Positions 42,134-52,885 of a DNA stretch of 64,000 nt are shown here, in pieces. The stretch is taken from the NCBI GenBank assembly GCA_020809705.1, contig CP085829.1, positions 5,828,001-5,892,000 of the forward strand. The letters run 5' to 3'. The translations under genes and the position numbers were made by a program. Under the pieces are notes generated by a model, which was given only the letters and a program-made list of their open reading frames with translations, ran no database searches and was not told the DNA's origin. Source of the DNA: Calonectria ilicicola (taxonomy: Eukaryota; Ascomycota; Sordariomycetes; Hypocreales; Nectriaceae). Numbering within the stretch: the stretch's first letter is position 1; each line of letters opens with the position of its first letter.

Positions 42134-43518
42134 CTAAGCACCATGGCGCCCGTAGTTCTTATATCTAGCTTCTAGCATCGTAGCATCTTGGGCGGAAACT
42201 GTGAATTCCACCTCTTTTTTGATCCCAGATCCAGATGGGATAATCTGCTCCGCGCTACCATCCTCTGATCGGATGTAAATATTACTCTCAGTGTCTCTTG
42301 ATTTCGAATGAATCGTAGACTTGTTAGATTCACCGCGCCATCCACCGGCGCTCTGCTCCCTAAGTCTAAAACTGCCGGGGCCGGGGTCATTTTGATACCC
42401 TGAGGCCTTGTTCGAGGATACCAGGGATCGGAGGTACGGGTGCAATTTCTGTCGTACCCAGCTCCACGTCATGGGGAGGTTGGTAACCACAATAGTAACA
42501 AATAATTCTCGAACTGCCCAAGTTGCTGCCATCCGAGGGCCCGTTTTTTCGTTCTGATAAGACTGACTTAGCACGAGGCGTTGAAATTCACGATGGTGGA
42601 TACATACCTCAAGGATAAAAAATGAACGAAGAAGACCGGCCACAATAATAAAGATTCCACCGGAGAAAAGGACCAGTAGACTCGCCTTTTTTAACTTTGG
42701 GATGCGCGCACCCCAAACTAAAGGCAATGGAATTAATAGCAAGTAGACATCAGTGACGAGATTGGTAATCATTGTCATGTAGGTATTAAGCCGATTCACA
42801 GCAGGCTGGCAAAGATCTAATAAAAGAACCGCGTGAGTAAATACTTCTCGATTAAGATGTAAATGCCGAAGAGACTTACTGCCAGGATCGGGATTGATTT
42901 GCCAGAGCTTATGCCTCGGCTGACAACTGAAGAGAATACAGATTAGGCAGGCAAGACAAGAAAGAATAATTAAGCCGTATCCAGCCCATATTCTGTACTT
43001 GTATTTTGCAATACCGGCCTGATTTGACCAAGTTAATTACATATCTGTCTACTCGTAGTGTTCAGTACTCACCGTCAATCGCGCGTAGAAGGCACACATA
43101 GAACCCTTGATGGCGAAAATTACCACGGTAAAGAGAGACCATCCCGCAACCGCGTTAATTGAACCTCCAACTCTGTAATCGTATAGGTCAGTAAATTCTA
43201 GACCAAACACCTCCTCATTCCCACGGCGTGTACCCACCTCATCTTGTATTCTTCACTGTCTGGTGATAGTGATTCACGTTCCTCGGGAGTCATGGCGCTG
43301 TTGGCAAGACCATGATAAAGCATGCCGACCGTGTAGGACAGACTCGTTTCCGCAGCGTACGGTATCAATGTGACGGCCATGATGTAATCATCGGCTGCAA
43401 GGCTGCGAAAGCCTCCAGCTTTAACACGGCAGTATAACCGGAAGGCGACGAGAAGTATACTGATGCCGAGGTAACAAAATGCCTCGATGACTAACGGATC
43501 CATTGGTTGGTTGGCCAT
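42134..43518 (-). CDS. fungal rhodopsin-domain (Pth11-like) seven-helix membrane protein
   Basis: Five exons, 43518-43238, 43172-43073, 43018-42880, 42816-42608 and 42553-42134 (introns 65, 54, 63 and 54 bp), give 382 residues. The last intron is in frame and stop-free, so it is easily missed; removing it joins FFILE to NEKTGPRMAATWAVRE. Typical blocks are FRLYCRVKAGGFRSLAADDYIMAVTL, AGWSLFTVVIFAIKGSMCAFYARLT, FSCQPRHKLWQINPDPGNLCQPAVNRL, NTYMTMITNLVTDVYLLLIPLPLVW and FVTIVVTNLPMTWSWVR. About seven membrane helices and a cytosolic Ser-rich tail with charged residues follow. Members with an extracellular CFEM domain sense surfaces; this one lacks CFEM. It may be a receptor or scaffold at the plasma membrane (inference). 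The splice set was chosen by phase and family continuity. Confidence 0.88.
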
Positions 43519-44603
43519 GGTGATTGAAGACCTGCTTTCGCATGATCGAATCAATATTAACAATAGAGGACGGGCCGCCCTGTTTATTAGATGTTTATAT
43601 AACTATTTATGGTAATCACCAGGACCCCTCATTTTACAATAAGGAGTGCGTGGTCGAATGGTGCAAGGACAACACCAAAACAGCGGCCAGAGCACCCTGT
43701 GCCCTGAGTGGCAGCACAATAGCCTCCGGGGCTGGCGGCTTCCCGCGCCACAGTTTGAACTACGAGGACAAGGGGCGGTTAGGCGAAACGCTTGGGCTTT
43801 AGCATGTCCTATTACATCGATTTCCCCTCGTCTGGACATTTTAGCGGAAAGCTTATATGACGGATAAAGGGTCCGAGACACGGTGCGGTTGGGAGGTGCT
43901 AAGATTCAACTGGCCAGATTTTCTGCTTCAGCCTTGCGGAAAATATTTCTTCGCGTATGATCGACAGCCATATTGAAGGGCTCGGGTGCTTGTGCATCTG
44001 AGACTGCCGTGCACAGGCCGCACAGGGTCGGATCTGCATGAATATGCGACGATCCGATGTGCCAGAACATGGAATTACGCCGATTGGCAGGCCAGTATCC
44101 GAGCGTTTGCAAAGAGGCACAGGATCAAGAAGCCAAGCGAGGTGAGCTGAACAACCAGATCATCCCTTAGGCCAAAGGCCACGCAATATGGTGATGACGG
44201 CGTTGGTGTGGTAAGTTGGTCGATTGGGTATAGCCCGATGGAGCTAAACGCCACTCTTGCATTCCCTAGGTCAGCCGTGGATTATGATCCGATGAGTCGA
44301 AATATCTAGTAAAGCTCGTTTTATTGCAATGATTGAAATTTGCACTATCAGCCGTTTGTGCTTTGGGTGCCTTTGTAAATGGAGAAAGGGGCGAGGGAGA
44401 GGGTGGGTAAATTTCACGTTGCGCATAAACAGGCTTTTGCCAGTTTGAGTAGCCCTGAAAAAAGGTGGTAACCGATGGCGTACAACATAAACGAGAATGA
44501 TAACGTTTTGGCTTGGCTGGTAGGATGGGCTAGGCCACAGCTAGAGTGAAGTACTAGGCACAATCGGTCTTTTCTCACATGCAACGATGACTAAATCTGG
44601 AAG
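43519..44603. other. intergenic
   Basis: About 1.1 kb upstream of the rhodopsin-domain gene and tRNA. Small overlapping frames at 43524-43881 and 43899-44120 have no domain. Confidence 0.45.
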
Positions 44604-44699
44604 GCTTCCGTAGCTCAGTTGGTCAGAGCTTCGTACTAATACTTTGACACACAAGTGTTGGTGATGCGGAGGTCGCAGGTTCAAGCCCTGCCGGGAGCA
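44604..44699 (+). tRNA. tRNA-Ile (anticodon AAT) with 22-nt intron
   Basis: A complete cloverleaf: acceptor stem GCTTCCG / CGGGAGC with discriminator A (44699); U8-A9; D-arm GCTC/GAGC with AGTTGGTCA loop; anticodon stem TCGTA / TGCGG; anticodon AAT at 44638-44640 in loop CTAATA-A; T-arm GCAGG-TTCAAGC-CCTGC. The 22-nt intron (44642-44663) sits at the canonical position one base after the anticodon. Internal A and B boxes are present (TAGCTCAGTTGG, GGTTCAAGCC) and a T-rich stretch (about 44727-44735) follows as a Pol III terminator. After wobble deamination it would read ATT/ATC/ATA codons. CCA is not encoded. Confidence 0.88.
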
Positions 44700-45870
44700 A
44701 GATTGTCTCAAGACGCCATCCAATTTCTTTTTGCTCCTTGCCAGCCAATCTTTATGACTGGTCATTTCTGGCTAAATCCCAGGGTATGAATTCGAAACTT
44801 CCATCAGATCATGGGAATCTGCATGAAGAGAATCAAGGCAGAGGTAGCCGAGTGAGAAAATCTCGTTTTGCGGGTCGGACGACCCACAACAGAACTGGGA
44901 GACGAGTCATGACAACTCCGAGGTGCATTATTGTAGTAATGTACAATTGTTTTCTTTTATTTATTTCTCGTTAGCTATCAGCCCGAGGATTGTACTTCTA
45001 GGGTCATAATTTTTAACCGAGAAACAAATTAGCGTGTTGCCGCAAGTTTGGTTTGCTCTCCGAGACCTGTTTCGTTGCCCTATGTATTAACTCTCGACCA
45101 TGTTATCTACTTGTATCTGGAGCATCGACCCTATAGCGTATTCTCCTCCCGCTGAGACCCGATGTTATGTGCAGGTATACATTTCCGGAAAGTGTCTACT
45201 AAGAGCAGGTCGCTCCTGGTCAAGAAAAGGAGGAGGGTGGCTGCAACTACATGAGTCCCACTGGAAAATCACTATTCGTAAAAAAGGATTTACCACAAAA
45301 TTGCCATATCAGCACATCAAGAATTTGTGCGTTGGCCATTTTGAGAACTTCTCATGGACAACCAGGGTCCCTCACGTGCACGGGACAAAGCCGAGATCGA
45401 ATAGGTAGATGGCAAGAGCAGACCGGCTTGAAGCCTGCGGTCGGGAAAATAGAATCTCGCCGACATCCCCAATAATGCGAAAATATGGTAATTGGAGGAT
45501 TTGAGAACGGGACGAGATTGCGGGGTAAATGCGGCGGAAGGCTAATTTGCCGATGAGTAAGATGCCTATTCTAACCTCGACGTAATTGTGGCCGAGTTCG
45601 TAGCGTCGTACTCGGTATTAGAATAGTCCGGCATTTTCGGGGAGACAAAATTTCTACTTCGGCGATCGGTATTGTAAACGACGAATTGCAATTTTGGTAA
45701 GCGTTACATTTGGCTCACAGGTAATGGAACAAGTAGATAAGCCTTGAAGATGTTTACCCAAAGCAAAGTGCCCAAAATCAGCATCAATCCTTTACTCTTC
45801 ATGTCTGTCGACACCTCTAAATTTATTCGCATCTGAGTCTGGATTCTACCAGGTCTCTTCTCGCAGGATT
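44700..45870. other. intergenic
   Basis: About 1.2 kb between the tRNA and a secreted-protein gene. A 102-codon frame (45100-45408) has no domain. Nothing supported. Confidence 0.5.
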
Positions 45871-47988
45871 ATGCGACTACTTGCTTGTCTGCCACTGGCA
45901 GCAATTCCTGTGGGGGCAGTTAGCCTTTCCGGCCAGTCCTTTAATATCGAGCTTGACGACACCACTGGAGCAGTGGTGAAGCTCAGTGACCGAAATGGTA
46001 GTGGCATGAATTGGGTCAGTTCATACGAGAATGCTCCATGGCTACCCTTAGGAAGTCGATGGGGCCTTGGATTCGCGGATTTGGGCGCAAGTCTACTCCA
46101 TCGCTCCTTCTGGACCAACGCTAAAGTCTTATCAAAAGACCGAGGCTCATACACGGCAGCTTACTCTATGGGCGACCTGGACCTCACTGTTACGAGAAAG
46201 GTATCTGATGGAAGAAATGCCTTTTCGGAACGATATACATTTACAAACAAAGGGTCAACCGCGTTGAACTTAGCAAGCCGTGGTACTACATCTCTGGCTA
46301 TATACACTCCGTTTAATGATCATTACTCGAATACGACCGATGCGCTCAAAAGTAGAGCCCATGCCCATATTTGGGCCAATGGGGGCACTAACGGCTGGGT
46401 AAAAATGAACCAGATGGGAGGCAATGGCCGTAATCTAGGTCTTGTTCTCAACGAGGGCTCATTAGCAGGGTACAGCGTTGAATCCCGCGACCCTATCACG
46501 CTATCAAATACTCGCGGTGCAATTCTCTTGCACACCACTATCCCGGAACTCAGCCCTGGCCAATCTGAAAGCATTGAGTGGGAGTTGTTTTGGCATGGAG
46601 ACTGGGATGACTTCTTTTCCGAGTGTTCCCGCCGATCAGACCAGTTTATCCAATTTGATATCAAAAACCATACACTTATTGAGGGTGAAAGCACCATTAT
46701 CAGTATGAAAGGAGGTGTAAACTCAGAATCAACAATTAATGGGGAAAGATTGAACTGCAGTAAATCAAGCTGCACCTTTACCCACAACTCTGGTCAAGCG
46801 GGAAAAAAGACTCTTGTTCTCTCAACACCTACCAACGGCACCACAAAAACTGCAAATATTTACCTCAATACTGTTCCTGATTTGCAAGATCTAATTTCTA
46901 AGCGAACACGCTTTATTGTTGACAAACAGCAAATATCTGCGCCCGGTAATTCTACTGACGGCGCTTATGTTGTTTTTGATACTCAAGCTCAGGTTGTAGC
47001 GTCCTGGGAAAACAGCTCCGATCGCAATGCTGGCCGCGAACGTGTGGGTATGGGAATTTTGATGGCCCGATGGCTAAAAAAGAATCCAAATGATGATGTC
47101 ATTCGAGAATCACTAGAAAAGTATTATTCTTACGTCAGTCTTGAGCTCCAGGACGAAAATGGTTATGTGTTTGACCGGCCATCAGGGACAGGCCAGAGCC
47201 GTAAGCGACTCTACAACTGGCCCTGGGTTCTGCAGCTACATATTGCTGTAGCTTCCTTGGATCTCAAACTTACCGGAGAGGTTGCCCAAAAAACACCACT
47301 TGAGAGATTCATGTTGACTCTAGAAAACTTTTATTCAGAGGGTGGGGCGGAACTTTATGCCATCGGCCTCCCAATTCTGGAAAGTCTGCGGTATCTGAAG
47401 GCGCATGGTGACGACGAAGACTTTCAGCGTGCAAGGTCTTTGTTCATTGCGCATGGTCAAAATATCCTCGACCGAGGTCTAAACTACCCGGCTTTCGAAG
47501 TTAACTTTGAGCAGTCAATTGTGGCACCAGCTGCAGTCATGATGCTTGAACTACATCGTTTCACGGGGAACAAAACTTGGCTAGAAGCAGGAGAGCTTCA
47601 ATTAAGCACATTACTTCGCTTTGAGGGCAAGCAGCCGGATTACCGTCTTCACGATGTTGCTATCCGCCACTGGGATGGGTATTGGTTTGGTAAGGACAGA
47701 CACTGGGGTGATACATTCCCACATTATTGGAGCACTCTGGACGCAATCGCACTGCACCATTACAGCAAAGCGACTGGTGATGAAGCTTCAAAGAGGAGAT
47801 CAGAAGGTATTATACGAGCTAATCTAGCACTTTTTGATGCTGATGGGAAAGCGGGGTGTGCTTGGATCTACCCAATATCAGTTAACGGGCGTAGTGCGCA
47901 TTATCGCGACCCATATGCCAATGACCAGGATTGGGCTCTGAATCATTTGTTATTTCTTCAGGAAGACGATGCATATGTTTCCACCTGA
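45871..47988 (+). CDS. secreted glycosidase-like protein (possibly DUF5695, six-hairpin type)
   Basis: Single exon, 705 residues. The signal peptide is MRLLACLPLAAIPVGAVS. The N-terminal half is beta-sandwich-like (FNIELDDTTGAVVKLSDRNG, ERYTFTNKGSTALNLASRG, SPGQSESIEWELFWHGDWDDF), with a small Cys pair (NCSKSSC) in an Ig-like part. The C-terminal half (about 370-700) is helix-rich with repeated Trp/Asp motifs (YNWPWVLQLHIAVASLDL, EGGAELYAIGLPILESLRYL, IRHWDGYWFGKDRHWGDTFPHYWSTLDAIALHHY, YRDPYANDQDWALNHLL), as in (alpha/alpha)6-barrel glycoside hydrolases or polysaccharide lyases. I think it matches DUF5695 but cannot confirm. It probably acts on extracellular polysaccharide; substrate and catalytic residues are not assigned. 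The context ATTATGC is acceptable and the open frame has no introns. Confidence 0.75.
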   Translation: MRLLACLPLAAIPVGAVSLSGQSFNIELDDTTGAVVKLSDRNGSGMNWVSSYENAPWLPLGSRWGLGFADLGASLLHRSFWTNAKVLSKDRGSYTAAYSMGDLDLTVTRKVSDGRNAFSERYTFTNKGSTALNLASRGTTSLAIYTPFNDHYSNTTDALKSRAHAHIWANGGTNGWVKMNQMGGNGRNLGLVLNEGSLAGYSVESRDPITLSNTRGAILLHTTIPELSPGQSESIEWELFWHGDWDDFFSECSRRSDQFIQFDIKNHTLIEGESTIISMKGGVNSESTINGERLNCSKSSCTFTHNSGQAGKKTLVLSTPTNGTTKTANIYLNTVPDLQDLISKRTRFIVDKQQISAPGNSTDGAYVVFDTQAQVVASWENSSDRNAGRERVGMGILMARWLKKNPNDDVIRESLEKYYSYVSLELQDENGYVFDRPSGTGQSRKRLYNWPWVLQLHIAVASLDLKLTGEVAQKTPLERFMLTLENFYSEGGAELYAIGLPILESLRYLKAHGDDEDFQRARSLFIAHGQNILDRGLNYPAFEVNFEQSIVAPAAVMMLELHRFTGNKTWLEAGELQLSTLLRFEGKQPDYRLHDVAIRHWDGYWFGKDRHWGDTFPHYWSTLDAIALHHYSKATGDEASKRRSEGIIRANLALFDADGKAGCAWIYPISVNGRSAHYRDPYANDQDWALNHLLFLQEDDAYVST

Positions 47989-48282
47989 AATATTTAATTT
48001 AGTTCACGTTCAAGACTCCGACTTTTAGTAGCTACACACCTCTTCAAGGTACTCTTACCTTAAAAGACGACTGTTTTCCCCTTCATTTGAAAGACTGAAT
48101 TCCAAAGAAACTCTCAAAGCGTGATTAGTTAGAGTACTAAAATTGCTGCTGAATCGCTGGTATGGGCATGTTACCTTCAACCGTTTTCAAACATACTCTA
48201 CAAGATTGCGTAGAAAACCATCACAAGACTCAAACAAGATATTTATTTATCCTATCCTTCGGGGTCTCTCAAATCTTTACAA

Positions 48283-48579
48283 CTATGATACCTGTCTACA
48301 AGAATAGCAATAGTCAGAAACCGAATCTTTATTCCCGTCGAAACATCCCTGACATATATCTTCCTCGTCACGATGTATCTCGCAATAGGAATCGTTGTAC
48401 TTGTAATCGTACTCGTCGTTGTCATCTGGGTCGTCAAACTTGTCCCGGACACATCTTGTGTAGGTTTTAGGATTGTTGTATGCACATCTGTGGGAGCCAC
48501 AGAAATCAGACCCTGCGGTCTTCAGGTTTTGGCATCCCTCTTCGACCTCGCAATTATATTCATACATGCTTGAAGACAT
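48283..48579 (-). CDS. small Cys/His-rich protein, putative zinc-binding
   Basis: A 98-codon frame starting MSSSMYEYNCEVEEGCQNL. Cys and His recur in a regular pattern: C..GC..FCGSHRC, YTRCVRDKF, YCEIHRDEEDICQGCF and DYCYSCR. Such C-x-x-H-x-C spacing is met in uncharacterised intracellular fungal Cys/His proteins. The acidic middle (DDPDDNDEYDY) is low complexity. There is no signal peptide. A further exon after YSCRQ is possible because GTATCA follows. Confidence 0.6.
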   Translation of the reverse strand: MSSSMYEYNCEVEEGCQNLKTAGSDFCGSHRCAYNNPKTYTRCVRDKFDDPDDNDEYDYKYNDSYCEIHRDEEDICQGCFDGNKDSVSDYCYSCRQVS

Positions 48580-49672
48580 CGTTAGCAGACTGTATCTAAG
48601 AAAGGACCAGCTGAGGACACAGTAAAGGCTACACTAACATTGAATTTCAGTATCAAATGGAGACTTGCAAAGACGGGATAGAGAAAAGGTGAACATGTAG
48701 GAGGAAAAAAGGATGGGTATTGCGGGAGACCGTGAAATATCTGAGAGCCCAGCCTCATTCTCCGTCACATCCGAATTCGGGCGGGGAAGCTGATGTTGTC
48801 TGGCGCAGTCAGTCACACATTTCTGTCTGTGATTCGACGCCACGCACTGCACAATGCCAATGATGTCACTAGAACAAGTCTCGGGAAGGCTGCAGCACCT
48901 AGTGTCTCACAGTATGAGCCTTATAAGAGCATGAGGTGTCTGCCATGAAGGATATATCGACAATGAATGCCCAAACTTCTGTCTAGATATCGAATCTTTC
49001 ATGATATAGGAAGGGGAATTGCTCCATAGGCCGAAAATGCCGTGCTTATTCTTTTTAGTTGGGTGATTTCTCGTCCATATTCTTTTACTTTTCCTCTCCA
49101 GCTGTACAGTGGCTATTTTAGCCCTATGCAGCCGTGTCTCACTGCCTGGGAAGGAGCACGCCCATTATTAAGATTCAAAAATTCCGACAGTGGATTTTTG
49201 GGATTGGCGAATCCTCATGCCATTCGATCTTCCTACGAATTCAACCCCCTGACAACCTTTGGTTCGACTTCTGTGTTACAAGGGTTCTCGAAATTTATTT
49301 AACTCGCGGCTCTGACGTTCCCTTCCGTTAATCAATTAATTCTAACTCCGAACTTGGCTATCTGAACCAGTGAGGTCGCGGTGTCTTTTTGGCCTCCTGG
49401 CAGAACTTGGTTCTGTGTGCTCGACTAAAGAAGCTCCTAGTTTTGCCGGTTCAATCCGTCATTGATACATTTCCTCTCCTTACTAAGATATAACACAGAC
49501 ATCCCGATGAATCCTGCTCCTTCAACGAAGCCGGAGCGAAACTCGATAACAAACGCCTTAGGTTTGTATCTCTTGCACAGGGCGGTTCATATGCCCAGGA
49601 CTTTCAACTATGTGGGGATTCCGTCAAATATAATATCACAGAACCTCTTCCACGGTTCGTTTACCTTCATCT
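48580..49672. other. intergenic
   Basis: Upstream region of the small Cys/His-rich gene. Frames at 49042-49331 and 49462-49716 show no domain. Nothing else supported. Confidence 0.45.
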
Positions 49673-50317
49673 TCATCCCATCACAGTGCCATCAGGGAAA
49701 GCCCTCCAAAAACTAGATATGAACAATACGGAAACTTCTCCCCCTACCTCTTTCTCTACATCTTTCTTAAACTCTAGGCCTTTGGTGTAGCTAAAATCTC
49801 CACATAACATGACATGAGAGAGTTGATCTCCCTCGGGCCCCTCATATTCGACCGACGTTTCATTTGCACATGCGATGGACCGAGCAACGTATTGCAAACT
49901 TTTCTTGTCCATCAAAAGGCCAATGTCAGTCTTTGGACTACAGCAGACATAAATCACGGCCAGCCAGACACATGCTACATTTTAGGGAGACGTGGCTAAT
50001 TCGTAAGCCTAAGATATCTGCTCAGCTAGTATTTCGCCGCGTACGAAGGTGCAAAGTACCTGTCCATGATATTCGTGTTTTGAACGCGCTTCACGCGACG
50101 CCTCCTCCTCCCGCGGAACCTTCCACTCCCGCGAAGGAGTGTAATGGTCGTTCATCAAGTTGACACCCTGACTCACCAGGTGGGTAGCTGGCGAGATTAG
50201 CTCCTTCGCTGAGATTTGCCAATCCAAGCGTTGCCGCAGGTTTTCAGACACTATTGCGTATTGAGCCCAGGGGTCTTGGACACCGCGCCACGGTTGGGTT
50301 TCCTGAAAACATCGCAA
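49673..50317 (-). other. possible exons of an unrecognised or decayed gene
   Basis: Two minus-strand open stretches with protein-like composition: 50317-50009 (QPWRGVQDPWAQYAIVSENL, LISPATHLVSQGVNLMNDHY) and 49957-49673 (SPKTDIGLLMDKKSLQYVA, EGDQLSHVMLCGDFSYT). Neither begins with ATG. A plausible 51-bp intron after HEYHGQ would give a short ending AYELATSP. No family recognised. It may be a pseudogene fragment. Confidence 0.3.
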
Positions 50318-51083
50318 ATCTTCGCCGTAACAATTATTTCGACTATAGGGGGTTCCTTAGATCATTTCAAGGAAACTCCATACCCTGGGTCTCTTTTTCA
50401 CACTACCGTAACAACTCGTAAATTGGGATTTGGTCGTGGGTCTTGACCCCCCATGTCAGACTAGTGAAATGCGCTCTCCATGGCTAACAACCGGCTAGTG
50501 GTTTGACCAAGCAGCTTTTCGAGAAATCTCGTTCTTTGGGTATGGTACTGACAAGGGTATCAAGACCCACGGAGAAATCCGGATTTACCGAGTTTTTATG
50601 GTAAAAGTGAATCAGGCTCAACTTAGGCTCAACCACACCAAGCGTTTTCTGCATCCATGTCGCAGGCTAAAATCAATAGTCATAACGATTTTTCAGCCGC
50701 AGGCAAGGGTTCGGACCGAACCTGTCAAGGTACATATGTCGTTATTCTCTACTGCAAAGTAGGGGTACTCCACTTTTGCTAGTCAGTACGACAGAACCCG
50801 CATCACTAGAACCGGATTATGGGTCTCTCTTACAAGAGAACTCGGAATGTCCCTGCTAGCATGACGATCCACTAACCATTCGGAGGGGCAAAATGGCGAC
50901 TATTGACGCACTCCTGGAACAAGTGCAGGTCAACCAAATTAAGACCCACAAAAGAACAACCAGTAATCAGCTATATTTCATCACCATGTTGAAGTATAAA
51001 GATCTACCGCTTGTTGCCGCTTCTACAGCCACTTAGTTCGCTTAGGCTCTCGAGGACTGTCGAAATTGCTTTTGAACGCAGGC
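50318..51083. other. intergenic, promoter of the repeat-rich secreted protein
   Basis: No supported gene. The phrase AAGACCCAC recurs near 50560 and 50940 but not as a clear repeat. Confidence 0.4.
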
Positions 51084-52593
51084 ATGAAGATGCACATCCA
51101 AACATCATGGTCGCTCTTGGCGCCCCTGCTCGCAGCCCAGCTCGCGGCGGGGAAACAGTGCACGCCGCGAATCAAGTCATCAGAACTCGCCAGTGCCATC
51201 ACTTATCCCAGTACCGTGTCCACCGTGCCCACGATCACCACGGAAGCCATTGCCGGGACATTGTCCACAGACCAAAATGAATACAGCTCAGAGACGTCTA
51301 TCGCGACGACCTCATCAACCGAGACTTCATCAGCAGAAGCCTCATCAACTGAGACCTCATTGACAGATAGCTCAGCAATCGAAACCTCAGCAACCGAGAC
51401 CTCAGTAGTCGAGACTTCAGCAATCGAGACTTCTGCACTCGAGACTTCTGCAGTCGAGACACCAATCGAGACGCCGATCGAGACGCCCATTAACACGCCA
51501 GTTGAGACGCCCATTGAGACTCCAATCGAGACGCCCATTGAGACTCCAATCGAGACGCCGACCGACACTTCCATTAACACACCAATTGAGACTCCCATCG
51601 AAACTCCCATTGAGACTCCCATCGAAACTCCCATTAACACACCAGTTGAGACTCCAATCGAGACTCCCATTAACACACCAGTTGAGACTCCCATTGAGAC
51701 TCCCATCGACACGCCAATTGAGACACCAATCGAGACTCCCATCGACACGCCAATTGAGACACCCATCAACACACCAGTTCAGACTCCCATTATCACACCA
51801 GTTGAGACTCCAATCAATACTCCCATCAATACTCCTATCGAGACTCCCATCGAGACTCCCATTAACACACCAGTTGAGACTCCCATTGAGACTCCAATCG
51901 ACACTCCCATCGAGACCCCAATCGAGACCCCAATCGAGACCCCAATCCAGACGCCCACCGCCAACTCACCAATCGAGACCCCAATCGACACACCCATCAT
52001 CACGCCAGTTGAGACACCCATCACAACAGCTGCTCCGACTGCAGCCTTGGCTTGTGGGACGAACATAATCGTCAACCCAGGCTTTGAAAATGGAGACTTC
52101 TCATGGAAGTTGGTCAACGCTGTTCCTGTCAACGGAGGGGGTCTTGTATCCTATGGGGTTATAGCTGGGTAAGTTGATCACCTATCTGTAGCATGTCTAT
52201 TAGCTAACACGTTTTAACAGGTATGCCTACCTGGATGATGCTAAGCCGGCAGCCTCCTTTACCCAAACCATTTCCGGCCTCCGAACCGACGGCGCAAGTT
52301 ATACTATCGGAGTGTACTACGCCCTTGGATATATTCAAGGATATCGAAGCCAGCCCCCAACGACTTGCAAATTGGCAATCTCGTTCAATGGCCAGCAACT
52401 GGGTGATGATGTCCCCATTCTGCAGGGGCCAGCCGCCTCGTACTCGCACGTAGAGAGGACTGTCACCCCCACTGCAAATTCTGGAGATTTGGTATTCGAT
52501 GTTTCTTGTACTGGAAGTGATGGAATCGTGATCCTTATAGATGATACATCTATGATCACTCCTTGCCCTGGCATCTCTATATCGACTGAATAG
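51084..52593 (+). CDS. secreted protein: long Thr-Pro-Ile-Glu repeat stalk plus jelly-roll domain
   Basis: Exons 51084-52168 and 52221-52593, joined by a 52-bp intron (branch GCTAAC), give 485 residues. The ATG at 51084 gives a signal peptide (MKMHIQTSWSLLAPLLAAQ). A Ser/Thr/Glu-rich segment (ETSATETSVVETSAIETS) leads into about 185 residues of a 4-residue repeat, mostly IETP with INTP, VETP and IDTP variants. The C-terminal about 165 residues begin CGTNIIVNPGFENGDFSW, the start of a CBM4-like jelly-roll, with later strands FTQTISGLRTDGASYTIGVYY and GIVILIDDTSMI. A rod-like, probably O-glycosylated stalk carrying a carbohydrate-binding head on or outside the wall is a reasonable inference. 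There is no GPI signal. The repeat is likely to vary in length among strains. Confidence 0.87.
51460..52023 (+). repeat. 12-bp coding minisatellite (TPIE repeat)
   Basis: About 47 units of 12 bp, near-consensus ACTCCCATCGAG / ACGCCAATTGAG, in frame with the surrounding gene. Higher-order blocks (ending in INTPVETP) recur, a sign of unequal exchange. The regularity opens long frames on other phases and the other strand that are not genes. Confidence 0.92.
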
Positions 52594-52885
52594 AGCATGT
52601 AGAGGCGCCACTGCATCAACCAATAGAGAAATCCACCGCATTATTTTGGCCTTTCGTTAGCCAGAAGGACCGACACATATGGGCATATTTTCTGTTCGCT
52701 GTATATATGTTGTAGCGATCCAATTTCAAGTAGAATACTTCTCCAAGTTTAAAGCTAGTTTTTGGTATTTGCATATAGTCTCCTTGTGATTTATTGATCA
52801 TCAAGGTTGGCTATCTGTTAGATTTACGTTTAAAGTGATGCTAGCTAACTGGCTTAATGAGTCTAGCAGGCAGATATTTACCATA

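Noticed and set aside
51203..52132. Open frames of 117-189 codons antisense and out of frame to the TPIE repeat
   Set aside because: They are a direct by-product of the 12-bp repeat, reading as MGVSIGVS or RLPLRLPS monotony.
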